DNA of 28,193 bases from Botryococcus braunii (lineage: Eukaryota > Chlorophyta > Trebouxiophyceae). The stretch's first letter is position 1; each line of letters opens with the position of its first letter. This document shows positions 1 to 22,872 of the stretch, piece by piece. The translations under genes were made by a program, and so were the position numbers. A model generated the notes under the pieces. The model saw nothing but the letters and a program-made list of their open reading frames with translations, had not been told where the DNA came from and did no database searches. The stretch lies in the NCBI GenBank assembly GCA_002005505.1, contig KV908342.1, positions 515,179-543,371 on the forward strand. The letters are read 5' to 3'.

Positions 1-75
<75 letters not shown>

Positions 76-95
76 CGTGCGCGCGCGCGTGTGTG
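1..95. repeat. (GT)n microsatellite with CG-rich tail at window start
   Basis: About 32 uninterrupted GT units are followed by alternating GC/GT to about 95. The alternating purine-pyrimidine pattern is Z-DNA prone. The window begins inside the repeat. Confidence 0.98.
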
Positions 96-338
96 GGGAG
101 CGGATGGTGAAGGGAGGCGGCCGCAGAGGGAGCGGACGGGGTTAGCAGAGACAAAGAAGCTTGTAGAGGGATGGACGGGTGTGGTACATGGGGGCAGAGG
201 AATATTCCGCGTGCCATGCGACAATATACACACTCGTAACAGACCCGACATAGAAGGGAAGGATCTGTGGGGCGCCTTGTGTAGTTCAGAGGCCAACCGG
301 CGAATCGGGGCTGAGGCCAATTTCTTGCGGGGTGCCAG

Positions 339-8147
<7,809 letters not shown>

Positions 8148-8389
8148 CAGAAAACATGACAAATTTTGTGGGATTGCCGGCGCATAAAAATCCCTTCCTT
8201 TTGGGTCGGGACGCTCCCGGTGCGGCTAGTTGTCGGAGTGAAATGTGACCTTGCTGGAGTTGCAAGTGGAATGTAAGCGGGGTACTTGTGCGTGCTCGCT
8301 TGAGGGCTCTGTGTGGGAGCTACCGTCCCCTTTGGAAAAGCCGCCGGGGACCGCCCTGCCTGACCAGTGTTCTCCTGTACGGTGCTTTG
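8148..8389. other. NDUFS1 3' flank
   Basis: This is untranslated or intergenic sequence after the stop. A TGTAA motif, used as a polyadenylation signal in some green algae, occurs at 8272-8276. That role is a guess. Confidence 0.4.
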
Positions 8390-8635
8390 GGAATGCAATT
8401 TAGTGAGGCGGTAGGGGTACAGAAGGTGCGGTGCTTTCGGGCCTGCATTGTAGAGATCTGATCTGGGAACAATGGGCCAAATGTGGGGTGCGTTGGGAAT
8501 GCATTTCAAAAAGCTGGTTCGGGAAAACTGGACTGAATTCGTGGTAATTAGGGAATGCATATCAGAGAGCTGATCCGAAATAATGGGACCAAATGCATGG
8601 TGCTTTGGAAATGCCCTCCAAGGAGCTGCTGGTAG
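8390..8635. repeat. Degenerate tandem repeat of about 60 bp
   Basis: About four diverged copies share a TGGGAATGCATTTCA core followed by GAG-GCTGATC-GG-A-AATGGGAC (near 8388, 8488, 8550 and 8605). No coding signal is evident. Confidence 0.7.
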
Positions 8636-8839
8636 TACTGATTCCTGAGACGCTGAGGCTGGGATTGTGGATGGAAGGAAGGAAAGAAGGAAGATGGAAT
8701 TGTGGGGGCAACCCCTGGGGGCCTGGGGTTGCTTTGCAGTCATGCTCTTGTTCCTTTGTGTACGTGGATGGGGAGGGAGAAGCTGGGGAAGGTGGTACGG
8801 AGGCGCGTGCAAGCGCACGAGAGATGGAAAGAGAGCCCG

Positions 8840-8995
8840 CCCGGGGGGGGGGGGGGGGGAGTGTGCACGTGCGACAGCGGTCGCGCAGCGTGGTTAGTTG
8901 AGAGCGGAGGTTGACGGATTTGAGTTGGCCTTGGAAACACGTCTACATTGCGTGTGTGTGTGTGTGTGTGTGTATTTGGAGAGGGGGGGGGGACG
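8840..8995. repeat. G-run and short (GT)n
   Basis: A G run of about 18 bases (8842-8860) lies before a GT tract (about 8949-8973) and another G run near 8983-8992. Confidence 0.9.
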
Positions 8996-9228
8996 ATCTG
9001 TTGAGCAGTGTCGAAGGACACTTCCTGTGTCACCCTGCCATTTGAGTGAGGGCAAGAGGAGTGGCTGGGGTGGCAGCCCGTCTAGGTTTTCCAATGAAAG
9101 TCAAAAATCCCAGAATGAGAGACCTTTTTCCCCCGCACATGTTTCCAGCTGGGGAGAGCGGGAGGTGGAAGGTGGCTCTTATTGTCCCCATTAGCTGGGC
9201 CTGCTGTTGTTCGTATCCAAGCATGGAA

Positions 9229-9563
9229 TTCCGAAACGGGAATATGTGGGGCGGGGGCGAACATTGGCGGGCAGAGTTTCGAAACGGGAATATGTGGGGC
9301 GGGGGCGAACCTTGGCGGGCAGAGTTTCGAAACGGGAGTATGTGGGGCGGGGGCGAACTTTGGCGGGCAGAGTTTCGAAACGGGAATATGTGGGGCGGGG
9401 GCGAACTTTGGCGGGCAGTGTTTCGAAACGGGAATATGTGGGGCGGGGGCGAACTTTGGCGGGCAGTGTTTCGAAACGGGAATATGTGGGGCGGGGGCAA
9501 ACTTTGGCGGGCAGAGTTTCGAAACGGGAATATGTGTGGCGGGGGCGAACATTGGCGGGCAGC
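9229..9563. repeat. 48-bp minisatellite, seven copies, open in several frames
   Basis: Seven near-identical 48-bp units share TTTCGAAACGGGAATATGTG and GGGCGGGGGCGAACTTTGG cores. The period is 16 codons with no stop in several frames on both strands, so 16-residue peptide repeats appear (for example FETGICGAGANFGGQS on + and CPPKFAPAPHIPVSKL on -). I see no evidence that any frame is expressed. Confidence 0.95.
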
Positions 9564-11401
9564 CTGATGACCCTGATAGATTCAGGACTGTGATCTGGGG
9601 TCCGCGGCAGTCATCCACCTCCGTGAGACACCTGAGGTACTGTGCAGTTTGCAAATCCTCCTCGAAAGTCCGCCCCTCAAGTCGTCCCCGCATCTCCTCT
9701 TTGCATGTCCTCGCAGCAAATTATGCCCCATGACAGAAGACCTGCCCAGCTGGTCTGCCCTGCAGGTCTTCTGTTGTGGGAGCTGTGACGATACCTCTCC
9801 ACCAGTTAGCCACCCAGCGGTCCTGTGGGGTGAGCTTGCAAAAGCCCCCGCCGCAGAACGTGGGGGAAACCAACGTTTGGTGTCCAGCTGGTCCGGGTTG
9901 AGGCAAGAGTTTAACCCGAGGCTAACGTTTACGCGGCGTATGTGGGCGCAATTTCACCCACGTACATGGGCGGGGGTTCTTACGTGGAGCGATTGCATGT
10001 GCAGGACGGGTGTCCATTGGCAAATCTGAGTCAATAGGTTGCAGATGGTGTCCATTGGCATAAGGATTTACCTGCTTAGGTCTTGTAGCTGTTGATGTTA
10101 AACGGCCACATTCACGGAGGATGTGCACGTCCTTTGGCTTTGCTGCCGTTTCGTCAGCGACACAGGCTGGTTGGTGCCAGTGGTATAACCCACGTGGCAT
10201 ACATGTACACCCCCAAGCAGCTCGGTGCTGCACGCACTGTTTATCTGTTTACCACACGTGTGGAGTTCTCGGGAATAACTCTCTCAATGTGTGTGCAACC
10301 CTTTTGAAGCGCACAGAGAGAGGGTTGGATTCCAGGTCCTTTTGTTGTGCGGAAGGCTTCAATTTCATTCATTCCAATATTGGCGCGGGGGTCAATATTG
10401 ACGAGTTTGCATTCAAGGCATGATAGCGATCACGTCCATGTGTGGCACTGGTAGCAATTTCGGAGATCTGGAGGATCGAAGGACAGCTCCATGGTTATGT
10501 TGGATGCAGGAGCTTGATTGAAACGAGTCGGGGTGAAGTGAGATGGGAAAGTCAAGCCGCATGAATCCGTTCCTGAAGCTTGTTTGTTGTGGAAGCATGG
10601 ACACTGCTGTTGAGCAACTTCTCTCGTAGACATCACTTAAATGTCCTTGGGCTTGCCAGAGATTAATATTCTGACCTCCATTTACACTATGTGCGAAGGG
10701 ATAGGGCACTGTCGTCGTGGGCATTGCATTTTCCCATGCGTATGCATGAAAAAAACTGCATATGCATACGCTAGTCGCCCATCATTGTTTCGCATAGCAC
10801 TTGTGTTCAGGCAGTTTAGGAAGGATCCTCTGGAGTTCTAGCTTTTTCACGATGCATGAATGGCTGGACACGAGCTCGCCTTCTCTCAAGAAGACTAAGC
10901 ATGTGCTGGTCGTCTTCTTTGACGTGTCTCACTTATTGACCTCTTCTTAACATTTTGTGGTACAGAATTCATTTGTTACATATCATGCTATCTAGTACAG
11001 CAGTTTTATATGTCGCGTTGTATCATCGAGAAATTTATCAATGCTTTGAAGGACACCTGTAAACGATGTGGTTCCCTATCTACATATGCAGGTTGCATGG
11101 GACGGGTCGGCTCCAGATCCATGCATGCATGCACTTGGGGCAGCCCACGCAAAAGTCATGTGCTACTGTAATTGCACTAATCAGTATTTGCACGAGCCAG
11201 TTTTCACTATAGAGTCCTCACTCTTTGACATCTCCAAGATCTTGGAGATATGAAAGCCGTGATGTCGTGCCAGGGCATGCCGTTTATGGGAATTCGCAGA
11301 AATTCCGTGGTGCCATGGTGAAATTCCGTGGATGGCCATTTCCATGTACGCCACGCGTGTCAGTGGGATAAAAAGACATTCGCCTCTTGTAAACGGCAGC
11401 T
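9564..11401. other. Intergenic, no gene recognised
   Basis: Only short frames without recognisable motifs occur. Small inverted repeats are present at 9733-9774, 10738-10771 and 11230-11249 (see findings). GTGTCCATTGGCA occurs twice, 40 bases apart, near 10010 and 10050. Confidence 0.6.
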
Positions 11402-11405
11402 GCTG

Positions 11406-11539
11406 GGTCCTGCTACATAAACAGATACGCCTCTGGCAGGTGCGGATACATATACGCCTCTGGCTGATGTGTATTCGTATGCGTATATGCCTCTGGCAGA
11501 TGTGAATACAAATGGGTATACGCCTCTGGCTGATGTACA

Positions 11540-11541
<2 letters not shown>
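11406..11541. repeat. Tandem repeat with TACGCCTCTGGC core
   Basis: Four copies of a 27-33 bp unit with core ATACGCCTCTGGC(A/T)GATG immediately precede the microsatellite at 11544. Confidence 0.88.
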
Positions 11542-11543
<2 letters not shown>

Positions 11544-11638
<95 letters not shown>

Positions 11639-11654
11639 GCGTGCGTGCGTGCGT

Positions 11655-11698
<44 letters not shown>
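11544..11698. repeat. (GT)n passing through GCGT into (CA)n: inverted microsatellite
   Basis: GT units (about 11544-11630) pass through GTGC repeats into CA units ending at 11698. The right part is the reverse complement of the left, so the tract can fold back on itself. Confidence 0.95.
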
Positions 11699-11700
<2 letters not shown>

Positions 11701-11784
11701 ATGAGCGTGTGTGGGTACCCTGCAGCCCCTTAACTATCAAGGTGGGGATGCATATGAGAAGGTGAATATCTTTTGTTTAGTAAT

Positions 11785-11856
11785 GGGTCAATGGTCTCAT
11801 CGTATGACTGTTGCATTGGGTGTGAGACGTCCTGCGTTCAATCCCGGCCGTTCCTC
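11785..11856 (+). pseudogene. Degenerate tRNA-Pro(TGG)-like sequence
   Basis: It aligns base for base, with no gap, over the full 72 nt to the intact tRNA-Pro at 6552-6623. It keeps ATGGTCT, GTATGA, the TTGGGT anticodon loop with TGG, and a B-box-like GCGTTCAATCCC. Substitutions break the acceptor stem, and the anticodon stem is now GTTGC/GTGAG. It could be a dead tRNA copy or the head of a tRNA-derived SINE. Confidence 0.7.
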
Positions 11857-11927
11857 GGAACCAAGACTAGTTGTTTTATGACAAAGGAGATCTGTCACTT
11901 TCCCTTCAAAAGAGACAAAAATCACCC

Positions 11928-11946
11928 CCCCCCCCCGCGCGCGCGC
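11928..11946. repeat. C-run and CGCG tract
   Basis: About 10 Cs are followed by alternating GC. It lies in an otherwise featureless 11857-12300 stretch. Confidence 0.8.
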
Positions 11947-12295
11947 TTCTTCTTTTGCTACTCAATAGACCAAGCAGGACTTTCCTTGCAATAAGAAGGG
12001 TCAAAACTCTATCCGTGACAGTTGCTAGCTATCCATGCTTGGATATCTGCAGAAGGGCAGAATTTGCTTTCCCACCTCGAAGCAAAATATTGCCGACAAC
12101 GAGACAAGCAAGCCGTCACGACTTTCAGGAACCGAGGAGCTTCCACTTCCTCTTCTGAAGTGGGGTACCATCTTAGGATAAAGATTGTGCTGCCCGAAAC
12201 ATTGCATTCAACCAACCAGCCAAACACAGGTATTGAGAGCGAAGAGAGCGAGCAATTGTTGAAAGCATACCATTACTTGATTGTCATATCTTGAA

Positions 12296-12655
12296 AGGAT
12301 TGATGTAGTGGGACTTCTTCACTCGCTGCTTCTCATTGGGCTGGTGGGGAGGGGGGAAGGGTGGTTTGTGCCTGGTGGGGCTGCAGCGCGGGCTGTGGCT
12401 GCCAAGTTGGCCTCTTATAGGGAAGTCTTGCTCAGGCAGCCGCCACGTGTGGTTTTCCGCCCTTTTGCGTTTGAAACATTTGGGGGTTTCGATATGGCGG
12501 CGGAGGGAGGTCTTGAAGCGGCTCCAAGGCCTCGTTAATCAGGCAGCAGTCGCGCATGAAGACCTTGTGTGCTTTTGTACGCACAGGAGGGTGAGTTTGC
12601 CGATTGCCCACGCCGTTGGGCGGCAATTGGCGGCATGGCTCCCTCATATGGGGGG
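12296..12655 (+). pseudogene. Probable reverse-transcriptase/retroelement C-terminal relic (frameshifted)
   Basis: Frame 1 reads RAVAAKLASYREVLLRQPPR, VVFRPFAFETFGGFD and then MAAEGG. The reading appears to shift near 12500 into a second frame: VLKRLQGLVNQAAVAHEDLV, then RRVSLPIAHAVGRQLAAWLP. The pair resembles the C-terminal end of LINE-type polyproteins common in algal genomes (RPF..E.FG then a basic helix with RR-S--IA-A-GRQLA). No catalytic YADD motif is in the window and no element ends were found. The assignment rests on recalled pattern similarity and should be treated as tentative. Confidence 0.4.
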
Positions 12656-12800
12656 GGGGGGGGGTTGACGTTCGATTTTTGGGTCGTGGGGTTTATGCGG
12701 TGAGGGGGTTCTGATTTCGTCTTATGTAATTGTGAATTTTTACCCTGTTCCGCTTGCGGCTGAACCCCAAGGAAAACCAGTTTCGGGAAAATTTGTTTTC

Positions 12801-12975
12801 GTTATGAAAGGAAACCATTCATTGATAAGTCTTGCTGAACGTTCAGGAAGGAAACCATTCACTGATAAGGCTTGCGAACGTTCAGGAAGGAAACCATTCA
12901 CTGATAAGTCTTGCTGAACGTTCAGGAAGGATACCATTCACAAGTTTCCTTCCTGAACGTCCAGCAGCAAGCCTT
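12801..12975. repeat. 40-bp tandem repeat with inverted terminal copy
   Basis: Three and a half direct copies carry the core GGAAACCATTCACTGATAAG then TCTTGCTGAACGTTCAGGAA. A partial inverted copy (about 12943-12974: TTTCCTTCCTGAACG, then CAGCAAGCC) follows. It sits directly upstream of the (GT)n tract. Confidence 0.92.
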
Positions 12976-12983
12976 AGCAATCC

Positions 12984-12986
<3 letters not shown>

Positions 12987-13081
<95 letters not shown>

Positions 13082-13106
13082 GGGGGGGGGGGGGGGAGGG
13101 GGGGGG
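12987..13106. repeat. (GT)n microsatellite and G-runs
   Basis: A GT tract of about 95 bases is followed by two G runs separated by a single A. Confidence 0.98.
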
Positions 13107-16100
13107 TCAGGGGCCGAGAAATGACTTTTGCAGGTTCCCACTGACCATTTATGTGGTCGATTTATTACAGAAATAATCAAAATAACAAGTTAGCCATTGG
13201 TTGAAACAGTGTGTCAACCAATGGCTTTCTACGTTGTCACCATACGTATGTAGGGGGGGTACTAATACCTCTTGCTACGAACAGGATCCCCTGTACATCG
13301 TAGTTAAGGAAAGCTGCACGGCTCGTGGCTGGCACCTGCTGCTGCGCGCTACTAATGCCGCGTATGGCGCCTTAAATGTATTATGAATCAGGGGGCCTAG
13401 TTCTAGTCGGGCCAGACTCAGGCGTTTCCAGGACGAAGTTCCTGTTTTCCCCCGCAACGCCCGCCCCAAAGTCGGGCTTAGACGTGAGGACCAGGCCGAT
13501 TCTAAGGGGGGAAAGTTTCGCTGCCGTACTTTCTTCAGTCCGCCGCGTGCGTTGCCGATCGATTTGGCCTTCCGATTATCCAACGGGGTAATCGGATCCC
13601 CCAGTGTCGGACGGGATTGCGAGGCTGTGCCCCCCCCCCCCCCCCGCTAATGCTTCGAGCTGGCCCAGGGAAGGAGCGGATTGGCGATCATGGGGTGTTT
13701 ATATGGTTTGTACGCCTCGATTTCAGTCGTTTACGATGTTTCACATGAATTCTCTGTCAATCGATGTGCCTGCTCGAGAAATGTGCCTGCTCGAGGTTCC
13801 ACGGCTGTTTTGTTCGACGGTGTGTCAGAGACTGTCACCCGTGAACCGGACGAACTTCATACCGAAGTTTTTAAAGCGAAGCTACGGTGGAAACACGGAC
13901 TTCAAGGCGAGCCTCGAATACAGCGACCGATACCCGTCGTGAGACAATATATTCCTCCCAGATTTACTGCTCTCCAGCACCGACCATACTCAGATAGAAA
14001 GTGCAGCATCTTCTCTAATCCCAAGCCATGCATCCTGCATGTGGGTACACGGAGTCCAGTAGGAGCCCAAGCGCTGTCTTTGTGAAACACAACATGTGTG
14101 TAGTCTTTGAATTGTTGAGTGCTACTGGTGCCGAGTGAAAGGCTGTTGTGAAACTCTGGTTTTTCAAACGTTGGGATCATGAGTTGTCATTTGACCTTGG
14201 GGCGGGGGGGGGGGGGGGGGACGACGGAGAAAGAAAACACAATGCCACGTGGAAAGCTGTCTTTCTGCAAAACAAAGACGTTTACATCTCAAACATGAAG
14301 TCATCCACTCCTATTTAATATCTTGTCCATATCGCACCTCGCCGCTAGTCTACACCTTCCCTTGGCTACATGTCTCACATCCTTCGGGGGGTCAAAAGTG
14401 ATGCACCTGACCCCTGAACACTGCCAAGCCTGCTGAGTGCAGTGCGCCCACCCTAAACATTGTTTTTCTTTCACAAACGCCTCTCACCATGCTCTTGGGC
14501 ACATGCCCGTGCCCAAACAACCTGAAACTGCTGCCTCACAATCACAACTTTGTGCATTGCAGAGTCACCCTGCCTTCCCTCTTGCACAAACTCTTCAGTC
14601 TAGCATGGCCCTCACTTCTCACCCTCACACAGAGTGAGGAGCAGGCGGCGGGGCCACATACTCAAACATGCCCTACAATCGCGGTGGTCCTGGTGTGGCA
14701 AGCGCCCGAAAATATGAAATTCATGGCAAGGCGGGGGGGGGGGGGGAAACCAACCCCGCCCGCCAAAAAAATTAAAAAAAGGGATGGAAAAAAGATAAAA
14801 AATTAAGGAACCTGAAATCTTCAAAAGCATCGACCCCTCGCACCTTTTTTGGTGCGGGAGCTGGTGTGATTTTCCACTTCGATCGAATCACATGCAGACC
14901 GCATGTGACGCATGATGTAGTCAGACAGACTGAACAAACGCATCCTAGGGACTACAAATACGAAAGCCCCACTCAGGACATTCGGCTCGGAAAATATTTC
15001 AGCGGGCGCACACGCCCCCCCGCGAGCTATGTCGTCCATCAAGCGTAGACTCTTTACCCAAGGGCCGCAACCGCAGCATCTTGAGGCAGTTCTTGGCTCT
15101 TTGAAGACACACATTGGTACAACCCAACGCTGAAGTTGCTGATTTTTGCACTTCAAAACATCTCGTTCTTTCTTTTCCTGCCACAAAGTTCTGAAAACTT
15201 GACGGGGCCAGCAGCTTTTGCAGCTCTACCTACTGACACAATGCTCTTCACATCCCTCTTCCAGCCTTACTACAAAGCTCATGCTTCGGCATTGTGCAGG
15301 GGGAGAGGGGAGGGGGGGGGGGTCAGCTTTCTCGCAAGAACCACAAGTGTGCTCTTAAGTATTTCGTTTCTTCCGAGTTCTCCGGTCGGCCGATTTGGAC
15401 CGGGGAAAAAAATTCGCTAGCAGCTACGTGTCAGCCTTCACGCCCCCACAAGGGTGTGGTTTGGCAATCCCGGCTGTCAGACAGCCAAAAGCATTTGAGC
15501 GAATATTTTGGCGCTCATGCTTGGGAATCGGTACACTCCATCTATTGCCAAGGCTCTCAAACAAAGCACGCACTCTAATTAAAGGGGAAAAAGGAAAAGA
15601 AAAAGATGCCAACTCAAAGAATATCTGATGTGGCAAATTAAACTTTCCCACCATACATGAAGTACAAACTCTCGCATGTAAAACAATGACCGCCAAAAGC
15701 GCCATCTGCAAATATATGGCGTTGCCACGGAATCGAACCGGCGTCGCTGCCGGTGATGACTTGGCAGGCCGATCAACCACCAATCCTACACGCAAAGAGG
15801 CATATGATATATGTTATATTTGTACTGCATACAAAAGCGCGCAGGAACGCTCGGACCGCGAGCCTCTGCCAACCCCCGACCCGTACTTTGTCCGTTCAGC
15901 AGGTTGGAAGAAGAACCACTGACAATCCCGCCTGCACCTTTTACAGAGGGCCTCGGAAGGTCATTCCAGCCCCTACATGTCACGGTTCAAAAGAGACGCA
16001 CCATAACTAAAGTTCCAGAGCAGTGCTACCCCACACGCACATAGCCCCAAGACGACGTGTGAGTGGGAAGCTCTGCTTCCATCTCAATTTTGTTTTTGAG

Positions 16101-16729
16101 TCCTAGTGTGGGATATCTATTCTTAATCCCCTCTCTGACAGGACCGGGATTCACAAGAACAATTTTGAAGATTCCGAGACCCCGGGTCCGAGGGGTACCG
16201 GAGCACCCAGGCGCCCAAATACCTTGAAACCCAAGTGCCTGCCGGCCCCTAGGCTGAGATATACGATGATCTCGCAAGGAGCTAGGCAGTTCTACGACCG
16301 AGTTTGGGAGGCGGTAGCCTCCTGACTGCGAGGGCCAGGCTGTCGAACACTTGCACACACGGCTCCCATCCCCAGCCACCACTTATAGATTGGGGGGCAC
16401 TCTGGGGGCAGGAATGTTTCGGGCTTTTTCAAGAGCGAAAAAGAAGAGGGGGGGGGGGGCGGAGGTATGCCAAGGATGCAAGGGGGCGAAATAAAATGTG
16501 TAAAAAGGGGGGATGGGGGAGAGACGGCAACCGCATGCGAAATTTGTCCGCACATCAAACTCTCGGTTGTGAACCGGATAATGAGGCAGGCAGGCCCGCA
16601 ACAGTCAGAGTCTGCCGGGCATATGCCGACGGAAGATGGGAGAGACATGGGCAAGGAAGGAGAATGAAAATTGTCCGCGTTGATCGCAGACGGAGGCCCC
16701 GTGCATGGTTGACTGGCGAGGAGAGGTGC
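13107..16729. other. Intergenic, no gene recognised
   Basis: This 3.6 kb stretch contains isolated C or G runs (near 13631, 14201, 14738, 15309 and 16449). The longest frame is 134 codons on + (13681-14085) with no recognisable motif. A weak tRNA-like sequence lies at 15719-15794 on the minus strand. It lies between the 3' ends of the two convergent recognised genes. Confidence 0.6.
15719..15794 (-). other. Weak tRNA-Gly-like sequence (relic?)
   Basis: Read on the minus strand, this 76-base stretch has a B-box-like GGTTCGATTCC, an A-box-like TTGGTGGTTGAT and a CTGCCAA loop with GCC, as in tRNA-Gly. Four acceptor pairs (GCGT/ACGC) are possible, but the T stem has only three clean pairs. It is not a functional tRNA as read. 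Confidence 0.25.
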
Positions 16730-20588
<3,859 letters not shown>

Positions 20589-22500
20589 CCTTGAGTTGCC
20601 TCTCCCGTTCAACTCCCTTACTAGGAGGCGCCTGGCTTCACGTGCCTGCAGAGAGCGGGAACCTCAATATAGACTTACCGCATGACCACGGCGAGGTCAA
20701 TCGAACTCCATCCCCATCCTCACAAACCCAGTTACTGGATTGATGTCAGAGTCTAACGTAGATGTGTAAGCGACCAGCGCGCAGATGAACATTTACTACC
20801 CTTAAGGCAGGATTAGCCTTAGGCGATGAAGCAGGTGAATCTAGGATAAACAATTGAATATTTTCACCCTGAAATACTCCTGACCCGTATTAGTGTCACG
20901 AACAAACCACTCCCAGAACACGTTCTAAAAAAAGTTTGACCCTTCGACCCTGCGGCTTCAAATCGATGGCTCGCAAACTCGACTCCTCACATAAAGCCCA
21001 ATACAAGGATATTTCCATATAGAATAATTTTATTTCGTCTAAGAAGCTGTATTTCACATGCATTGTGTATATCTTGGGCTGATGCCTACATAACGCATTG
21101 CCAAGGCAACCTCACTACTCTGTGTGCGCACCATTTAAGTCTCTTTTCCTCTTCGGTTGAGAAAAATAGCCTATTGAAGAAATATGGGGCTGCGAAAGAG
21201 CACCCCGAGTCCTCGTCTGCAGAGTGTTCTCCTCTTTTTTTAAACTGATTGGAGGGACGGCCGACGCTATCAGCTTTCGTGGGATGAGCTGTTGATACGC
21301 GAAAAGCGTTTGTAAGTGTCACTGGGTGAAACGGCAGCAACCTGTGTATGCAGAACTGTGGTCGAGAATGCTCTTGCCAATGTAGCCCATATAATGAGAC
21401 CTCACAGGCGGCCCGTTTCCACTAGTCCGTCTGTCCGACCTGGGACAGACATGGGAGCACCCGAAAACAAGCCCTTTTTCATTTTAAGCGGTCGGCTGAT
21501 GATGCAACGTCCGGATTTTGGCCCCTGATGGATAAATTTGCCTCCAAGTCTTCCCGGATTGTCCACGTGGACTCAGACCGTTCGTTCGGATTGCCCAGCG
21601 GCCAGTGGGGCGATGCCGAGCCGCTGATCAGTAAAGTGCAAAGTGGCCTTTTACCCCCCAACCGAGATACACAGACCACGTGTCGCGTAATGACTGAAGT
21701 CCCCTATCACGAGGTCCTCTGGTCAGTCGCAATCCCTGTAACAACTCGCGGCCAAATACACAAGTGGCGGATAGCCTGCATAGCGCCCGCAGGCGGCGGT
21801 GTGCCGTGACTTTGGGTGTACTAGGATTTATCTAACCTTCAACTGAAGGCTCACAAACAGCAACGAGACGTGTAGATGCCCGTGGGAGCCACCCGCTCAC
21901 GTGCCACCATGCGTTTGACTAACTCACCTACTCATCCTTGCTCAAAGTTTCCACGCACATGCCATTGATTGAAAAAGCCCCTACAGGCCGTGGCCCACGA
22001 GTTGATCTGAATTGGACCTTTGTGGAGAGACACTTTAACCTTCACATTGAGGGATTAACACGTGACTATCGGAGAATCGGAGGCCTGAGACTGATATATA
22101 TCAATTTTCCTTTAAATTGTACGACTGAGACTGAGACTGATATATTTCCCTTTACCTTTATTGTGGTATGATGAAGGCAGTACCGAGTCCCATGTGGATT
22201 GATGTAATTCTTTTCGTCTTTACCCTTTACATCATATTTCCTTCTCTGTGGCCTGAGGGCTTCGGAGCCCTATCCATCTTCCGATGAGGTGAAGGAAGAA
22301 ATGTGAGCCATATATCATGCGTGGGTTTCTCTGTTTGCATCTCATCATGCCCTCTGGGCTGGACTGGTGTTTTTCTTTCTTCATATGTTCACACACGTGC
22401 CAGGCTGCTGGGACGACTGCCCCTTTTGATGGTCCACCGGACGGTGAACCGGGGTAGGCAAAAGCAGCGTGGTTTGCAATCTTGGTATGGTATCTTGCAC
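20589..22500. other. Upstream of expansin; no gene recognised
   Basis: A possible promoter or 5' leader lies here. On the minus strand a consensus GTAAGT donor (20673-20678) follows CATGCG, and CTCTCTGCAG (20646-20655) resembles an acceptor, but they are only 33 bases apart. GACTGAGACTGATATAT recurs near 22086 and 22132. No frame resembles a known protein. Confidence 0.5.
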
Positions 22501-22537
22501 TTATAACGCAACATAGCATCAATGCACTGCGGAAAGA

Positions 22538-22627
22538 AGGAGGAGGAGGACGAGAAGGAGGAGGAGGAGGTGGAGGAGAAGAAGAAGAAGAAGAGGAGGA
22601 GGAGGAGGAGGAGGAGGGGGGGGGGAG
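22538..22627. repeat. (GGA/GAA)n purine trinucleotide repeat
   Basis: GGA and GAA triplets run into a G run at 22617-22625. All purine, no sign of coding use. Confidence 0.93.
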
Positions 22628-22872
22628 GGCTTGGCCCGGCGCCTTCCAAGCTCTTTTAAGTTAAACATTTGGGGGCTTGCATGGCAATGCGCTGGCCCTG
22701 TTGAGAAGACCCCAGGGGCTTTCAACCTGGCCATCGTTTAACAAGAAGAGACGGAGGGATACTTTGTCATGCTTTGTTAGTTGATATGAAGGTATACCGT
22801 ACGTAGAGACAAAAGGCTACACCAGCTTTTGCCTCGGGCCCCTAGATTCCGCGTACCCACATGCAAGTTTTC

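Noticed and set aside
13681..14085. 134-codon + frame considered as a gene
   Set aside because: No recognisable domain, no splice context, and overlapping frames of similar length exist.
21528..21809. 93-codon + frame considered as a gene
   Set aside because: No family motif or regulatory context. It lies in repeat-poor but otherwise unremarkable flanking DNA.
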